DNA of 64,000 bases from Tipula vernalis (taxonomy: Eukaryota > Arthropoda > Insecta > Diptera > Tipulidae), in the NCBI GenBank assembly GCA_958295665.1, contig OY282559.1, forward strand, positions 135,945,241 to 136,009,240. Reading direction: 5' to 3'. Position numbers and translations under genes: made by a program. The notes beneath the pieces are model-generated. The model saw only the letters and a list, made by a program, of their open reading frames with translations. It did no database searches and was not told where the DNA came from. Shown piece by piece: positions 21,541 to 34,099 of this stretch; the stretch's first letter is position 1, and the number at the start of each line of letters is the position of its first letter.

Positions 21541-22017
21541 CTAGGCTTGATAACTTATCTGTTGCTTTGTTTTGGATAGCAAATGATCCGGTTTAAGATT
21601 TATATCCGGCTGAAATGACGTACAGTGTCCAATGGTTTCAGGATTAAATAACTCGTGGTAAATTTTACAAATGTCCATAAGCTGGGCCTTTAAATTATTA
21701 TCAGGTTGCGCATCAATTATGAATATATTAGTTTGGCTGTGGTTGATACTAAAATTTAATTCTTTGAACCAATCTAGTCCCATAAGGTTAACACATTCAT
21801 TGGAATCGACGACTAATAATGCTAATTGTTTTTCCAACTTATTATACAACACTGTGACATTCAAAGTACCCTTAATTGGAATGACGTTTCCTCCGTACGC
21901 TCTTACTATTTTTGAAGATAGATTACATTTTTGAAAATCCCATCTGTGCATAAGTTGCAAGTCTAATAATTGAACAAGTAGCTCCCGTGTCCACTTGAAA
22001 CGAAATTGGATGTCCAT
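21541..22017 (-). pseudogene. Mag-type Gypsy protease and linker
   Basis: 158 open codons. The start, translated MDIQFRFKWTRELLVQLLDL, is a frame-shifted version of the aspartic-protease active-site region; in the adjacent frame the Asp-Thr-Gly site is expected around 22000-21970. From residue 25 the true frame gives FQKCNLSSKIVRAYGGNVIP and VVDSNECVNLMGLDWFKELN, the flap-to-C-terminus part with the LMGLDW block typical of Mag and related elements. The end leads into the RT linker. Confidence 0.7.
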
Positions 22018-22204
22018 TTATTTATCAATCCAATCCAAATTTTACTAAAAAGGGCAATAACCCGCGAGTGCGCCATCACTATTTGAAAAAAACGTTTATT
22101 GAATGAGCGGATCCTCGTCTACGTGGTGATAATGAACTGTCTCGAGGGCTTGAACTTCTGCGGCGCTGTGAGTTAGAAAGCAAGCCTTTGGATGATTGCC
22201 TACG

Positions 22205-22543
22205 TTATCGATTCTGACTGTAATTTCGATATGGTTCACGATACCTGAATGACCTTCGACCACGCCCGCTAGACATGCAAATGGTGGAAATGTGTCCTTT
22301 TTTATTACAGCTATTGCAGGTGGCATCAAAATATTTGCATTTTAATCTTTTATGTTCGTCTATGCACTGGGGACAGGATTTATAAAAATTGTCACTTGTA
22401 ATTAAATTATATTTCACATCACTATCCATTGACGTTTCACCTTTTATGATTTTACATGTTTTAACGGTAGTTTCATACGCGACAGCGATTCCCAACACTT
22501 CATCTAAAGTAGGATTATTTTTTTGTAAACACGTGGTTCTCAC
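22205..22543 (-). pseudogene. Mag-type Gypsy nucleocapsid with zinc knuckle
   Basis: 112 codons with NNPTLDEVLGIAVAYETTVK (the capsid end) followed by CPQCIDEHKRLKC and then CNSCNKKGHISTIC, a CCHC zinc knuckle (C-x2-C-x4-H-x4-C). A basic Arg-rich tail (GRGRRSFRYREPYRNY) follows. It would bind the element RNA. It is separated from the capsid part upstream by a frameshift near 22550-22600. Confidence 0.8.
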
Positions 22544-22581
22544 TGTATCTTGTGGTGTATTTATTACAATTATATCTCGAA

Positions 22582-23040
22582 TTAATTCGTCAACGAACGG
22601 TGTGCAACAATTTGCTTACCACGTAAATCCGCTACCCAGTCTGAGTAGGATTGGTTTGGTTTCATTTTCGTTTTGTGAAATTCATAACGCGCAGCCAAAA
22701 TATGTATTTTTGACGTAAAATGGTCTGATAATTTAGAGGTTAGTTCTTTATATGCCCTACTCACCGAATCGCCGTCGAATCATTTTTGAAGGAGTTCAAA
22801 AATATTTTCTCTTACGTTGGACAGGAAAAATGCTCGTTTCCTGTTATCATCCGATATCCCGCATGCTTCGAAATGCTTATTTATCTGTAGTAAATATGAT
22901 GACCAATTATGTTTCTGCACATTTAACGGGAAAACCGGTGAAATTGTTGTAGCCACTTGTTTTGTTTGAGCCGCCAAAAATGATTGTATAAATTCTTGTT
23001 GGCTTTTAAGAATTTGTAAAATTTCTTGATCCGTAGGCAT
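22582..23040 (-). pseudogene. Mag-type Gypsy Gag, N-terminal and capsid part
   Basis: Gag begins at the methionine at 23040, nine bases after the primer-binding site: MPTDQEILQILKSQQEFIQS, then NVQKHNWSSYLLQINKHFEA and RKRAFFLSNVRENIFELLQK. The frame breaks at 22780 and resumes at 22764 as SRAYKELTSKLSDHFTSK and FHKTKMKPNQSYSDWVADLR. Length, order and wording match Mag-type Gag. The methionine choice is supported by its position just after the primer site. Confidence 0.75.
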
Positions 23041-23048
23041 TTTGTTTA

Positions 23049-23061
23049 ATCCTCGTCGCCA
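23049..23061 (-). promoter_or_regulatory. Primer-binding site of Mag-type element
   Basis: The minus strand reads TGGCGACGAGGAT, the primer-binding sequence common to Mag-clade elements, just before the Gag start codon at 23040. It also marks the inner edge of the presumed 5' LTR at about 23065. Confidence 0.75.
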
Positions 23062-24390
23062 CTTTTATATTTACAAATATTTAATTTATTATTTAGGAGT
23101 TACACAACTTTATTTGAGAACACAACTTTATGGATGGGGTTTATAATGGAATGAAAAGGGACTTTTGTGTTTTTATTATACAAGCAATATAGAAATTTTG
23201 ACAGTATTAAAATTAGTGCGTTTTACGTTAAATATGAAAATGAGATATAACAGTTTTAATATGCAAAAACTATTTTGAACTAAAATATCAATAAACAAAC
23301 AATTTGAAAGTATTTTGTTCTAGAATAAATATTAAAAATTGTTTTTACTGAAATAGAAAGCAGAATAATTATAATTTATTTAAGTACCCTCGTTGTTCTA
23401 TTTACTGGTAAAGCCACATCCCAGATAAAAGTCTGCGAACTGTTCAACCTTCAATACAGTGAAGCACTGAAATCCATTTTAGTATCACAGAAATTTGAAC
23501 TTTTTCAACCCAATAACAAATGACAATTGACCGTGTTTCTTATTTCATCTAATTTTGTTTTAATGTATACTCCTTGCACTATCTTCATGGTCTAATTGAA
23601 ACCTATTTCTGTGGATTGCGTGACTCTTTTTGCTATTTTCACTTTTAAAAAACCGTATTATGTAGCCGTTACACATAAAATTCGACTGAAAATATTTTAT
23701 TGATTCGGAATGTATGTATGTATACTATTGGTCTCATTGCGAATGGAATGCATTTGATACAATCTTCTCTACTAATTATTGTATTTTTGTCCTAATTTAA
23801 ATTTTCCTGGTTTTACTTTTACCGACTGTTTCACCAATCCACACATATTTTTTTTTAATTTTATTTTTTATCGAAAACTTTATAGCCGCTAATTTAAATA
23901 GTTGCATTTAAAGAAACATGATGAATTAGAGTTTTTTAATTTCGGATGGCAACGAATGCTAAAAACTGACTCTGAACACGAAAAAAAGGATGAATTACTT
24001 CAATATTATGGGATCTAATAGTTGTTAATCTATTCCGTTTGCATAACAGATATTGCGGTTCAGAACGCTTTAATATTGAATAAATGAAAAGGCAATTCCT
24101 AAACTCGAAATAATTTATAACACTTACCAAGGTTACAACTCGCCATATTTTTGTAATTATAATCTTCCATTCCATACCGCATATAGCTAGGTTCATAATA
24201 ATTATTCGGGATGCAAGATCACCTAATATTTTGAAGTTCAACATTTTAAAATTGGAGATTTCGATTTCCGACCAACGCCATTTAATGGGTCAACATTTTT
24301 TTTTTTGAGGGATTCGGGATTTTATCTTTTGAGATTTTGACTAATCAAGATTTTCTTCTTTCTGGAAAACATGAAGAAATTTTGGTTTGA
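23062..24390. other. Probable remains of a 5' LTR, then AT-rich spacer
   Basis: The first few hundred bases should contain the 5' LTR of the Mag-type element, but with no 3' copy its outer edge cannot be set. Further right there is only AT-rich sequence. Confidence 0.4.
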
Positions 24391-27300
24391 TCATTTTTGA
24401 AAACGTTTCATTGGGTACCTTAAACTTTTTCTTTTCTTTAATTCGCATTGCTTCGCAAAAGCTACAAGCCCATTCCTAATCAAAGATATCTCAGTGTCAG
24501 AGAAATTCTGTGTCTTGTCTCTTGACCAACTATATTGAAAGTCGTTTCTGTTACCAATGTATCTCATCTTCCAAAGGCTTGTGTGTGACATATATAATTT
24601 TCGTCCAATGTACCTAATAGCAGGTACTAGAAACAACTGAATCACATCTGGGTTTTCCCATCAACGTGCCAATTTTTCTAGTCTTAATACAGCTCGAAAG
24701 ATTTTTTAAATACTATGCTGATCGAAGCTCAAGTCTTTAATCTTTTTCAGGTAGTTTACTTCAGGCTGATACACATTTTGCACATGCTACTACTAATTAC
24801 ACAAGGTCTGCCGAAAAATAAAGCAACTAACCAAGAATAATTTAAGCCTTATTACTTTACGTTTGATATCGTTCCCTCAATTCATCGAATTTGCATCTTA
24901 TCTAATCTTATGCATAATTTTGAATCATTTTAGGGATCAGTCATTCGCCGAATTACTCATTCCGTACGTCACTATTAAATCAAATATATATTTAATTTAG
25001 CAAAACACCATATATTTTATACGACCGGAAAGGTTACCAATCCAAAATTATTCATTCTGGAAATTATAATTTTCGTCGCCGTTAAAGTCATTAAGACAAG
25101 CATGTATGTAATCGCGAACAAAGATAAGCGGCGGCGCATACATAATAATATAATACCTACCACGTCCACTTCATCGTATATGGTAAAACAATAATAAAGA
25201 TAAAAAAAAGAAAAAAATTGTCGACTAATTAACTCACTCTAAACAAACAATAACATGGCAATGACGTGAACTAAATTATATTTTGTATATATAAACATAC
25301 GAGTACAAACAATGAGGTGATACTCCCAGTTATACAATTACTAATCTAATTACACATAACATTCTAACAATTTTACAGTTGTTGTTGTTATTTTTGTTTT
25401 GTTGCTGCATATTTTTTGCATTTCTAATCAATCAAAATTTGTGCGCGAGATTCAGCGCATTCAACACAACACGACGCGATGAATAAGAAGAAAAGTATTA
25501 TATGAATGATTTATTAGAAGAGGTCATCCGACCATGACAATACATTTTCTTCACTATTTCTCACACTTTATATTCCACACAACGGTTAATTTATGTCATC
25601 AACATCGGAACGGTCTGTGTGTGTATGTGCCTATCTTATTCTGTTTCTTCTTAATTTAAATAAGAAAACGATTTTTTTTATAATTTTCCTCTAGATATTT
25701 TCATCTGTAGCTAGTTGCTATATACAAAAAAAAACCAACAAAAGAAAATGTTTTTGTTTTGTTTAGTTTAGTTTATAAAAGAAAAACCGCACAAAATGCA
25801 AGAAACTTCAAACGTGATGATGATATACCCAAAGACGATTTTTTTTGTTTGTATGCACATTGTACATCCATATTCAATTCGTTAAAATTATGGAATTATG
25901 ATTTATCCTAATGGACTATGGGATGATTGAAATGATTTATAGAATCAAGTTTGAGTCACGATTTTGAGAGGAAATAATTTAACATATAGCAACAACAATA
26001 AAGATTTGGTTTCTCAAGAAATAAAAATAAATAAATAATTAATTCAACCTTGTTTGTTTTGAAATATAATTTGATTAGAATGTCACTCTCGGTAAACTGT
26101 ACTAACGTGTAAAAAGTGGATTGAAAAAGATCAGCTTGTTTGATTTATACAATGCTTTTGCATTCCGAATTTTGACCAATTTTCTTAAGTAATTCAACTT
26201 CAACAATCTTCAATTTCTTTACTATCATTATACGTCCCGCACCAAACCATCCTCTGCTATTGTAAGACGTTTTATAACGGGTGCTATTCGACAACATTGC
26301 CCGGAACAGAACTACAATACTCCCAAAGATGGACCATACTCGATTCTCGGATCTTTCCACTAATTTACTATTTCAAACTCGGCTATAGAATTTAGATAAT
26401 TCCAAATGGTGTTAATACACTACAGGTCCGAGCCATCAATACACTCAGCCAAAGTTAATCCAGCATTTTGACATGGTCCAAGCCCTATACAGCATTTCTG
26501 GGACATCTCTGATTCGGCAATTAAAAACTAAATTCTCTCGCAAATAATTCAGACTCTAATTTCATGTCCAGGGGCTATTTGAGGGAAACAACTGTATGTA
26601 GTGTTCCATTATAATACCAATACATATGCTCGGTATGCTGATGATGTATGATCCAACCATTTTCCAGACTATTTGTTGCACACCGAAAAAATTTATAATA
26701 CTGGCATTCGCCTAATTTATTAGCATGGCTTCTTCCAAGATTTTTCTTTTGCTTTATCATTTTTTCTCTTATATGCGCTGTGTCCACTTAGCTTGACACA
26801 AAAAAAAAACAAAAAATATTTCCGCTGCGAAACAACCTACCTAATAACTAAAATTTAAAATTTGTGACCTTAATGGGAATTTAGATAATTTAAGTATTCG
26901 GAAACAAAAAAATATTCGAAACTAAAGAGTTTTGGAATGTTATATTAAATAACAGAGAATTTAAAATTTTACAATTTTAAATTTTGTATTGTATAAATTC
27001 TGCGAATACTATATGGTTTTATAAAATTGAAAATCCAGAAGCAGAATTCAAAAATTTGAAAATTTAGGTGCAAGGCATACTATTATTAGTATTATTAAAT
27101 TCAGATTTTAAAATCTTCAATAGTTCTGAATCTTAGCAAATTTTAGAATTCGGAAACTAAAAATTATTTCATTTAGAGTTTCACAGGGAATTTTTATATG
27201 TTAAAAATAAAGAGATCTTGAGTCAGCTTCAAAATCTCAGAAAAACCGTCAAAGATTATGTCAAAAGTTTAAAATGTTGTTTTAGAAACGGCCAAACATA

Positions 27301-27800
27301 TGTTCCCCTTGCCAATTTAACGGATAGTCAGAAAATTAGTTTAAGAAATCCAATAGGTATGAAAATGGCCTATTCCTGATAGGGGCCTTCCTCAAAACAT
27401 GTATTTTATTGAAAATTCGATTTTTTCCTTCGATAAGGTTTTAACCTGTGATTTAGATTATCCAAAATTATGTGAATAAATCGTCGAAAAGTTTGGATAG
27501 GAGAATTTGAAATATCCAAAAGGGGTATAGATTACTCATTAGAAATCACACGTGGTAAATACTTTACAATCAGTTCGTAGGTGAAAATCAGGAACAGCGA
27601 AATCAATTCTAAATTAAGCAAAGTTTTCTAGACAGAAACCTTTAGTTCATTAATAACATCCCAATTCCATTAAGTGACCTCAATGAATGGATCTGCTAGA
27701 TGGAAATAAATTTCAAATCGTTCAATAAAAGCCATAATTGCGTTATTATATAAATAACTTAAGTTGATTGAAATCTGCCTTATGGGCAATCTTCATTTTC
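24391..27800. other. AT-rich DNA without recognised genes
   Basis: Minus-strand frames of 84, 71 and 70 codons (24645-24391, 26360-26145 and 26787-26575) are unlike anything I know and have no supporting neighbours. 25080-26040 is rich in ACAACAACA, GATGATGA and T-runs, like 43.6-45 kb. This may be host intergenic or intronic DNA. Confidence 0.45.
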
Positions 27801-27819
27801 ATTCTCGGATCTTCGAGTT

Positions 27820-28090
27820 TCCTACAATCAGGTTATTTGGTCTTCTAAATCACTGTGGTATTGCTAATTAGCAGAGGATGGATGTGGTACTGTGATTGTA
27901 ATTTTTGACGAATTCTGTTTCTGTTCTTAACGAAATCAGTAAATTTATATAAATTAAATGTATTTATTAGGTATATTATTCTGGAACTAGTATAATAAGA
28001 TTAGAGGTATCTGATTTCGCCAGTTTTCTCGTCCAAATAACGCTAAAAGAACACCTTTTTCCTACTTGTAAACTATGTCTCCGTTCTACT
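27820..28090 (+). repeat. Left flank repeat of the satellite array
   Basis: Diverged direct copy of 30960-31170: both contain, in the same order, TCTTC.AA.TCACTG.G.TATTGCT, GA..AAATC.GTAAATTT, TCTGATTTC and GTAAACTATG/GTGAACTATG. So the satellite lies between two copies of one sequence. Confidence 0.6.
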
Positions 28091-28099
28091 ATCTACGAT

Positions 28100-30850
28100 T
28101 TGTGGATCTTATATCAACAATATTATCGTCATTTGATTCAATAAATATATAAAACTATCTTTACTAGATTTAAGATTATAACTAGCGATTCTATGCGGTG
28201 GTTTTAGGTCAATTTCATATTTGTATTCTCTTCCTGCATGTAAAAACATGTGTAAGTTCAAATAACTACGTTTTAAAGATATCACACACGCGGGACTAGT
28301 GCCATTTGATTTAATCAATTTATAAAATATACTTTATTTGTTTTTGGAATATATCTAGGAATCTGAGCGGTTGTTTTAGGCCAATTTCCGATTTTTCCTA
28401 CATGTAAACCAGGTCTGCGTTCTAATATCTACGATTTAAGGATTTTATATCAAAAATATGAGCGTCATTTGATTCAATAAATGTATAAAATTATCTTTAC
28501 TAGATTTAAGATTATAACTAGCGATTCTATGCGGTTGTTTTAGGTCAATTTCATATTTGTATTCTCTTCCTGCATGTAAAAATATGTGTATGTTCAAATA
28601 ACTACGTTTTAAAGATGTCACACCCACGGGACTAGTATCATTTGATTCAATCAATTTATAAAATAGACTTTATTTGTTTTTGGAATATATCGAGGAATCA
28701 GCGCTTGTTTTAGGCCAATTTCCGATTTTTCCTACATGTAAACCAGTTTTGCGTTTTAATATCCACGATTTATGGATTTTATATCAAAAATAAGAGCGTC
28801 ATTCGTTTCAATAAATGTATAAAACTATCTTTATTAGATTTTGGATTATAACTAGCGATTCTATGCGGTTGTTTTAGGTCAATTTCATATTTGTATTCTC
28901 TTCCTGCATGGAAAAACATGTTTAACCTCAAATAACTACGTTTTAAAGATGTCACACCCACGGGACTAGTGTCATTTGATTCAATCAATTTATAAAATAG
29001 ATTTTATTTGTTTTTTGAATATATCTTGGAAGCTGAGCGGTTTTTTTAGGTTAATTCCGATTTTTCCTACATGTAAACCAGGTTTGCGTTCTAATATCTA
29101 TGATTTAAGGATTTTAAATCAAAAATATGAGCGTCATTTGATTCAATAAATATATAAAACTATCTTTACTAGATTTAAGATTTTAACTAGTGATTCTATG
29201 CGTTTGTTTTAGGTCAATTTCGTATTTCTATTTTCTTCCTGCATGTAAAAACATGCGTAATTTTAAATAACTACGTTTTAAAGATGTCACATCCATTAAC
29301 CTAATTATTTGATTCAATCAATTTATAAAATAGACTTTATTTGTTTTTGGAATATATCTAGGAATCTGAGTGGTTGTTTTAGGCCAATTTCCGATTTTTC
29401 CTACATATAAACCAGTTGTGCGTTCTAATATCTATGATTTAAGGATTTTATATCAAAAATATGAGCATCGTTTGATTCAATAAATGTATAAAACTGTCTT
29501 TAATAGTTTTTGGATTATAACTAGTAATTCTATGCGGTTGTTTTAGGTCAATGTCGAACTTGTATTCTCTTCCTTCATTTAAAACATGAGCAATATTTAT
29601 ATAACTATGTTTTAAGGAATTTAGATAAACGAAACTAGCGTTATTTGATTTAATAAATTTTTTAATCCGTCTTTATAGTTATTGGATTATATCTAGAGAT
29701 TATATACGGTTGTTTTAGTTTAATATCGAATTTGTATTCTCTTCTGGCATTTAAAACATATGTAAGTACAAATAATTCCTTTTAATGGATTTCACATCAC
29801 CGAAACTAGCTTCAATTGATTCAACAAGTTTATACCTAACCATTCTATGCGGTTTTTTTAAGTCAATTTCATATTTGTATTCTCTTCCTGCATGCAAAAA
29901 CATGTGTAAGTTCAATAAATTATGTTTTAAAGATGTTATATCCACAGGACTAGTATCATTTGATTTAATCATTTTATAAAATAGACTTTATTTGTTTTTG
30001 GAATATATCTAGAAATCTGAGCGATTGTTTTAGGCCAACTACCGATTTTCCTACATGTAAACCAGGTTTGTGTTCTAATATCTATGATTTAAGGATTTTA
30101 TATCAAAAATATGAGCGTCATGATATTCAATAAATGTATAAAACTAGCTTTACTAGAGTTTGGATTATAACTAGCGATTCTATGCGGTTGTTTTAGGTCA
30201 ATTTCATATTTGTATTCTCTTCCTGCATGTAAAAACATGTGTAAGTTCAAATAACTACGTTTTAAAGATGTCACACCCACGGGACTAGCGTCATTTGATA
30301 CAATCAATTTATAAAATAGACTTTATTTGTTTTTGGAATATATCTAGGAATCTAATCGGTTGTTTTAGGCCAATTTCTCATTTTTCCTACAAATAAACCA
30401 TGTTTGAGTTCTAATATGTTCGTTTTAAGAATTTTTTATTACCGATACTGTATAAAACTGGTTTTATTAGTTTTTGGATTATATCTTGCGGTTCTATGGG
30501 GTGGATTTAGGTCAATTTCGTATTTGTATTCTCTTTTTGGATGTAAAAACATGTGTAAGTTCGAATAACTACGTTTTAAGGATTTCAGATCAACAATATT
30601 AACGTCATTTGATTCAATCAATTTTTTCAATATACTCAACTTGTTTCTGGAATTTATTGAGAATCTGAGCGGTTGTTTTAGGCCAATTTTGGTTTTTTCC
30701 TTCATATAAACCATATTTACGTTCCAATATCTACATTTTATTGATTTTATATCAAATTTACGAGCATCTTCTGATTCTATAATTGTATAAAACTCCCTTT
30801 AATAGCTTTTGGATTATATCTGGTGATTTTATAGCTTACAACCGGTTTTA
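28100..30850. repeat. Satellite array, ~168-bp monomers in 335-bp dimers
   Basis: About 17 tandem monomers. Each starts around TCATTTGATTCAATNAAT and carries GCGGTTGTTTTAGG near its middle. Two monomer types alternate. Type A has TCTTCCTGCATGTAAAAACATG and ACTACGTTTTAAAGATGTCA; type B has TTTTTGGAATATATCTAGGA and TTTTTCCTACATGTAAACCA. Type-A starts are near 28129, 28463, 28799, 29131, 29466, 30118 and 30440, giving a dimer of about 335 bp. Around 29620-29970 the alternation is disturbed. Terminal copies are more diverged than central ones, as in arrays kept alike by unequal exchange. The same 69-codon minus-strand frame appears in many type-A copies only because the sequence repeats. Confidence 0.9.
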
Positions 30851-30959
30851 AGATACGAATCAGGAGGAGCAGTATTGATCCTGATTAAGGAAAGAGATTT
30901 AGTCCAGGAACCTTTAGTGCGCCATGTTTATTTAAATCTTTTGTATAGTCGAACCTTCA

Positions 30960-31170
30960 TTTTCCTTCTAAGGATTCCTAGTTTTTGCAATCATCAGCTT
31001 ATTTAATCTTCCAATTCACTGGGATATTGCTGATTAAAAGAGGCTAGGAATGTTGCATTATTTCTTCAATGAAATCTGTAAATTTGAACAAACTAAGATT
31101 CTCGGTTTCTGATTTCTTAAATTTCCCTGTCCCAATAACACCTAGGCTGTGAACTATGTATAACCACGAA
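30960..31170 (+). repeat. Right flank repeat of the satellite array
   Basis: Diverged direct copy of 27820-28090 (see there), about 3.1 kb away in the same orientation. Confidence 0.6.
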
Positions 31171-32400
31171 TAACGTTATGCCTTTAGAGATCTTACCAGT
31201 TTCGTACCAATACTATTTACATCCTTCTTAATACATAATTCATTTTCTCACCAACATTACCAACAAAAAATGTTAAAAGCTAAATAAAAAAACATTTCAC
31301 TCTCCTAGTAATCATGTTAGTCTCAATCAAGAGATTATACCACCTAAATTCCAATGGTCATGGATTTAAACAATTTTACCAAATTTACACCGAATTGGAT
31401 TAAAAATTTTGTGTTTTAGCAAAACTACAACAACGATACAACAAAAAAGAAATTTAAAAAGGACACACAAAAGTAGGATACACACACACATAAGTTTTTG
31501 TTCATGAATTTGATTTAGGGGTGACGAAATTTTAGTCCAACAAATTTGATTCCCTCATTTCTAATATGATTAACAAAAAAAAAAAAACTAAAAAAACGGA
31601 CGAAACAGGACAAAAAGGATCTTATATCAACATTTTTTTGTGGTTAATATTTTTTCTTTTGTTTGATGTTTTTTTTATAAAAAAAATTTTCTTTTATCCG
31701 ACAGAAAATAAAAAAAAACTTTAAAATAAAAGATTGATTAGATTTTCTTTATAAACTTACTATACACATACATCTCCTTATTATCACAATGGTAATAAAA
31801 TACAAAAAAAAAGGAAAATTATCAACGCTTGTGTGACATGAATTTAGGAAAAAATTAACCAAAGAATAAATTTAAAAAAAAAAATCGGTAATGCGGAAGA
31901 ATTTTTATTTTGAAACGACGCGGGGATAAAACAAAACAAAAGAAATTTAATTTAAAAGTTTTTTTTTACCGACAATCTTTTTGGTCACTTACTACTCGTT
32001 TCACCAACGATATAAGGATTTTCTTCATTATCAGTTTGATATAAAGACAAAAAAAAAGTTTAAATTGAATTCTAGATTTTTGTTTTCCAAAATCTGCGGG
32101 CACATGTTTTCAAAATTTTGAAACGGTTGGATTTTTCTTTTATTCCCTATTTCGTTTTTTTTTGTTTGGTTTTCATCGTAGATAAGAAATGTGTACCGTA
32201 GGTTTTGTTGTGGAAAGATGTAAGCACGTGAGAATTTGAATTTTGAAAATTTGTTAAAGGATGCAAGCCAGAACCATTCCTATTCACCTTTAAGATGTTG
32301 TGTTGGAAAACTTTTCCAGTGGAACATTTTAAGCTGGTGTCGTCATACATGTTTCGCACTCCTAATTCATAATTTTACAAATCAAATTCACCGTTTGGCT
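31171..32400. other. AT-rich spacer
   Basis: Poly-A and poly-T rich, no supported features. The right end leads into a MITE-like inverted repeat. Confidence 0.45.
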
Positions 32401-32403
32401 AGC

Positions 32404-32645
32404 ATTGGTTTTAGCTGTCTCAGTCAAAGTGGCGCCATTTATTTCTTGGTGTGGAAATATTAATAACTAAAAATCGCTGTTTATTTAATTAAAAAAACAT
32501 TAAATCTTCTTCTTCCAAAATTTGCAAACATAATACACAATTGAATAAACATTAGTAAATTCCTATTTTAATTTAAAAACAAATTAAATCTTCCTTTTCC
32601 AAAATTTACCATCGTCGCCTGTCAAGTGAGACAGCTAAAACCAAT
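32404..32645. repeat. 242-bp MITE-like element
   Basis: Terminal inverted repeats of 19 bp are identical: 32404-32422 reads ATTGGTTTTAGCTGTCTCA and 32627-32645 is its reverse complement. The interior contains a direct repeat around TTAAATCTTCNTNTTCCAAA (about 32501 and 32584). Non-coding. CGTTTGG occurs 10-15 bp outside each end and could be a decayed target duplication. Confidence 0.8.
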
Positions 32646-32659
32646 CCGTGCCCATCGTT

Positions 32660-33870
32660 TGGTACAATACAAATTCTACTTGTCTATACAAAGATTGATC
32701 ATAATTTTTAATGATTTCCGAAAGGTTGAATTTGAAAATCTGAAGAATCAGAATTCAAGACTATAAAATCTGAGGTATCGATAGAAGTTCACGTTTTGCC
32801 ACAAATAATCGGGAACCTACCTCGCCTAATTTGTCGAAGGCAAAAAGAATACCGATAAAAACTTCCACTCTAATTACAAATGGATTTCACAATTTCATTT
32901 CGTAATTCAATCGATCTTAGGTTTAAACAAAAAAAAATAAAAAGTTAGAGGGTTTCAAATGTAGATACGGATGGAGTATTTTTGTGATACCGCAACAACT
33001 TTTTTTTCAGATTGAACATTCGTTCGGCAAGACCACTCCGATTGTAAAAATTTTAAATTTTTCTACAGCAAACGGCAACCCATTATTGGCCACTATTAAA
33101 GATAGAAGGCTAGAAATAGAAGAACGTTGGACAATTTATCAACACTCTTTGAATTCGGTTTCTTCATTTCCAATACATACTTCCAAAATTGGAAATTTTG
33201 GACTTTTGCTTCATTGGTCGGGCTTTCATCAAACATTTAATACTTAATAAAAGCCCGACGAATGTAACAAAAATATGTTTCCAGAATAAGAAGTCTATGT
33301 GCATTGTGCATTCTTTCAAAGGGATGTTTGGCTTCTGGCCACGTATAGTTTCCACAACATCAGTTTTCCTGTTTTATGTTTTTTTGGAAAACGACACATC
33401 AAGGACACCAGACATAACACTCGTTACTATTAGAGGCTGATTTTATACAAAGTTTCTAAAATAAATTTTTTTTGGAAAATAGAATTTTGCTAGATTTCCG
33501 ACGGGAAGCTTGAACTGAATTTTTTTTTTTCAGCGATAGCTATTGATACGTTTTTTTTGGTTCTACTTACCACAAACCTCTTAAAAGCACAAAGAAAATT
33601 TTCTTTTGTAATTTCATATGAACACACTGATCATGTTTCCATGAACGATATTGAGTGAGTTTGGATTGAAATTAGGTTTTCGTTAAATTTCTAAATGGCA
33701 TCGATTATTTCAATGGAAGGTTGAGTTGACAGTTTGCCAGCAAGGTATATTATATAAATACTCTTATAACTTTTGTATAGCGTTCTTAATTTTTTGTCAA
33801 TATTTTTTTGTGGTAATTTTACACTAAAAACAAATAACTACGTTTATAAACGTAAACGAATATTTCATTA
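32660..33870. other. Unassigned spacer
   Basis: A plus-strand frame at 32984-33247 (87 codons) and others near it are not recognised. A small hairpin lies at 33212-33264. Confidence 0.4.
33212..33264. repeat. Short hairpin CATTSGTCGGGCTTT
   Basis: 15-nt arms at 33212-33226 and 33250-33264 match at 14 positions, with a 23-nt loop. Confidence 0.7.
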
Positions 33871-33877
33871 AAATGAA

Positions 33878-33938
33878 CAGTCGGCTATAGTGAACAATAT
33901 TATGTCCCTTGAGTGTTCGCTATAAGCGAATTCTACTG
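33878..33938. repeat. pogo-like terminal-repeat remnant
   Basis: The right end, read on the minus strand, is CAGTAGAATTCGCTTATAGC, close to terminal repeats of pogo-type elements and flanked by TA. The left end at 33878 reads CAGTCGGCTATAGTGAACA, a partial inverted copy. The 61-bp unit is probably a miniature derivative. Confidence 0.5.
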
Positions 33939-34099
33939 TAATTATAATTATAATTTTAGCTTAGGAATTTTAGATTTTCTTAAATATTTTATCAGGTAAA
34001 TTAATGAAAGGCGAACGGGGGGAAATTACAACATTAATAATTTTTAATTTAGGTTTAGGGAGTCCTGAGTATCCGGCCCTGGATTCCAGAGAGATGATC

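Larger units (their letters stand above)
20280..23061 (-). mobile_element. Mag-type Ty3/Gypsy retrotransposon, primer site to RNase H
   Basis: On the minus strand, in order: primer-binding site (23061-23049), Gag (23040-22582), zinc knuckle (22543-22205), protease region (22017-21541), reverse transcriptase (about 21600-20734) and RNase H (about 20735-20285). Integrase and the 3' LTR are absent; the element ends abruptly at the LSRLP end of RNase H near 20330-20285. TGGCGACGAGGAT as primer site and the Gag type fit the Mag clade. Several frames are shifted. The likely 5' LTR lies in 23070-23560 but cannot be delimited without a second copy. Confidence 0.8.

Noticed and set aside
24391..26787. 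Three minus-strand frames (84, 71 and 70 codons) as host exons
   Set aside because: Sequences unknown to me, no convincing splice chain or domain; reported only as unassigned DNA.
28109..30307. Repeated 69-codon minus-strand frames that look like a small gene family
   Set aside because: They recur because the satellite monomer repeats; several copies are broken and no start or expression signal is shared beyond the repeat itself.
32984..33440. Overlapping frames on both strands as a gene
   Set aside because: The frames contradict each other, have no family resemblance and include a hairpin.
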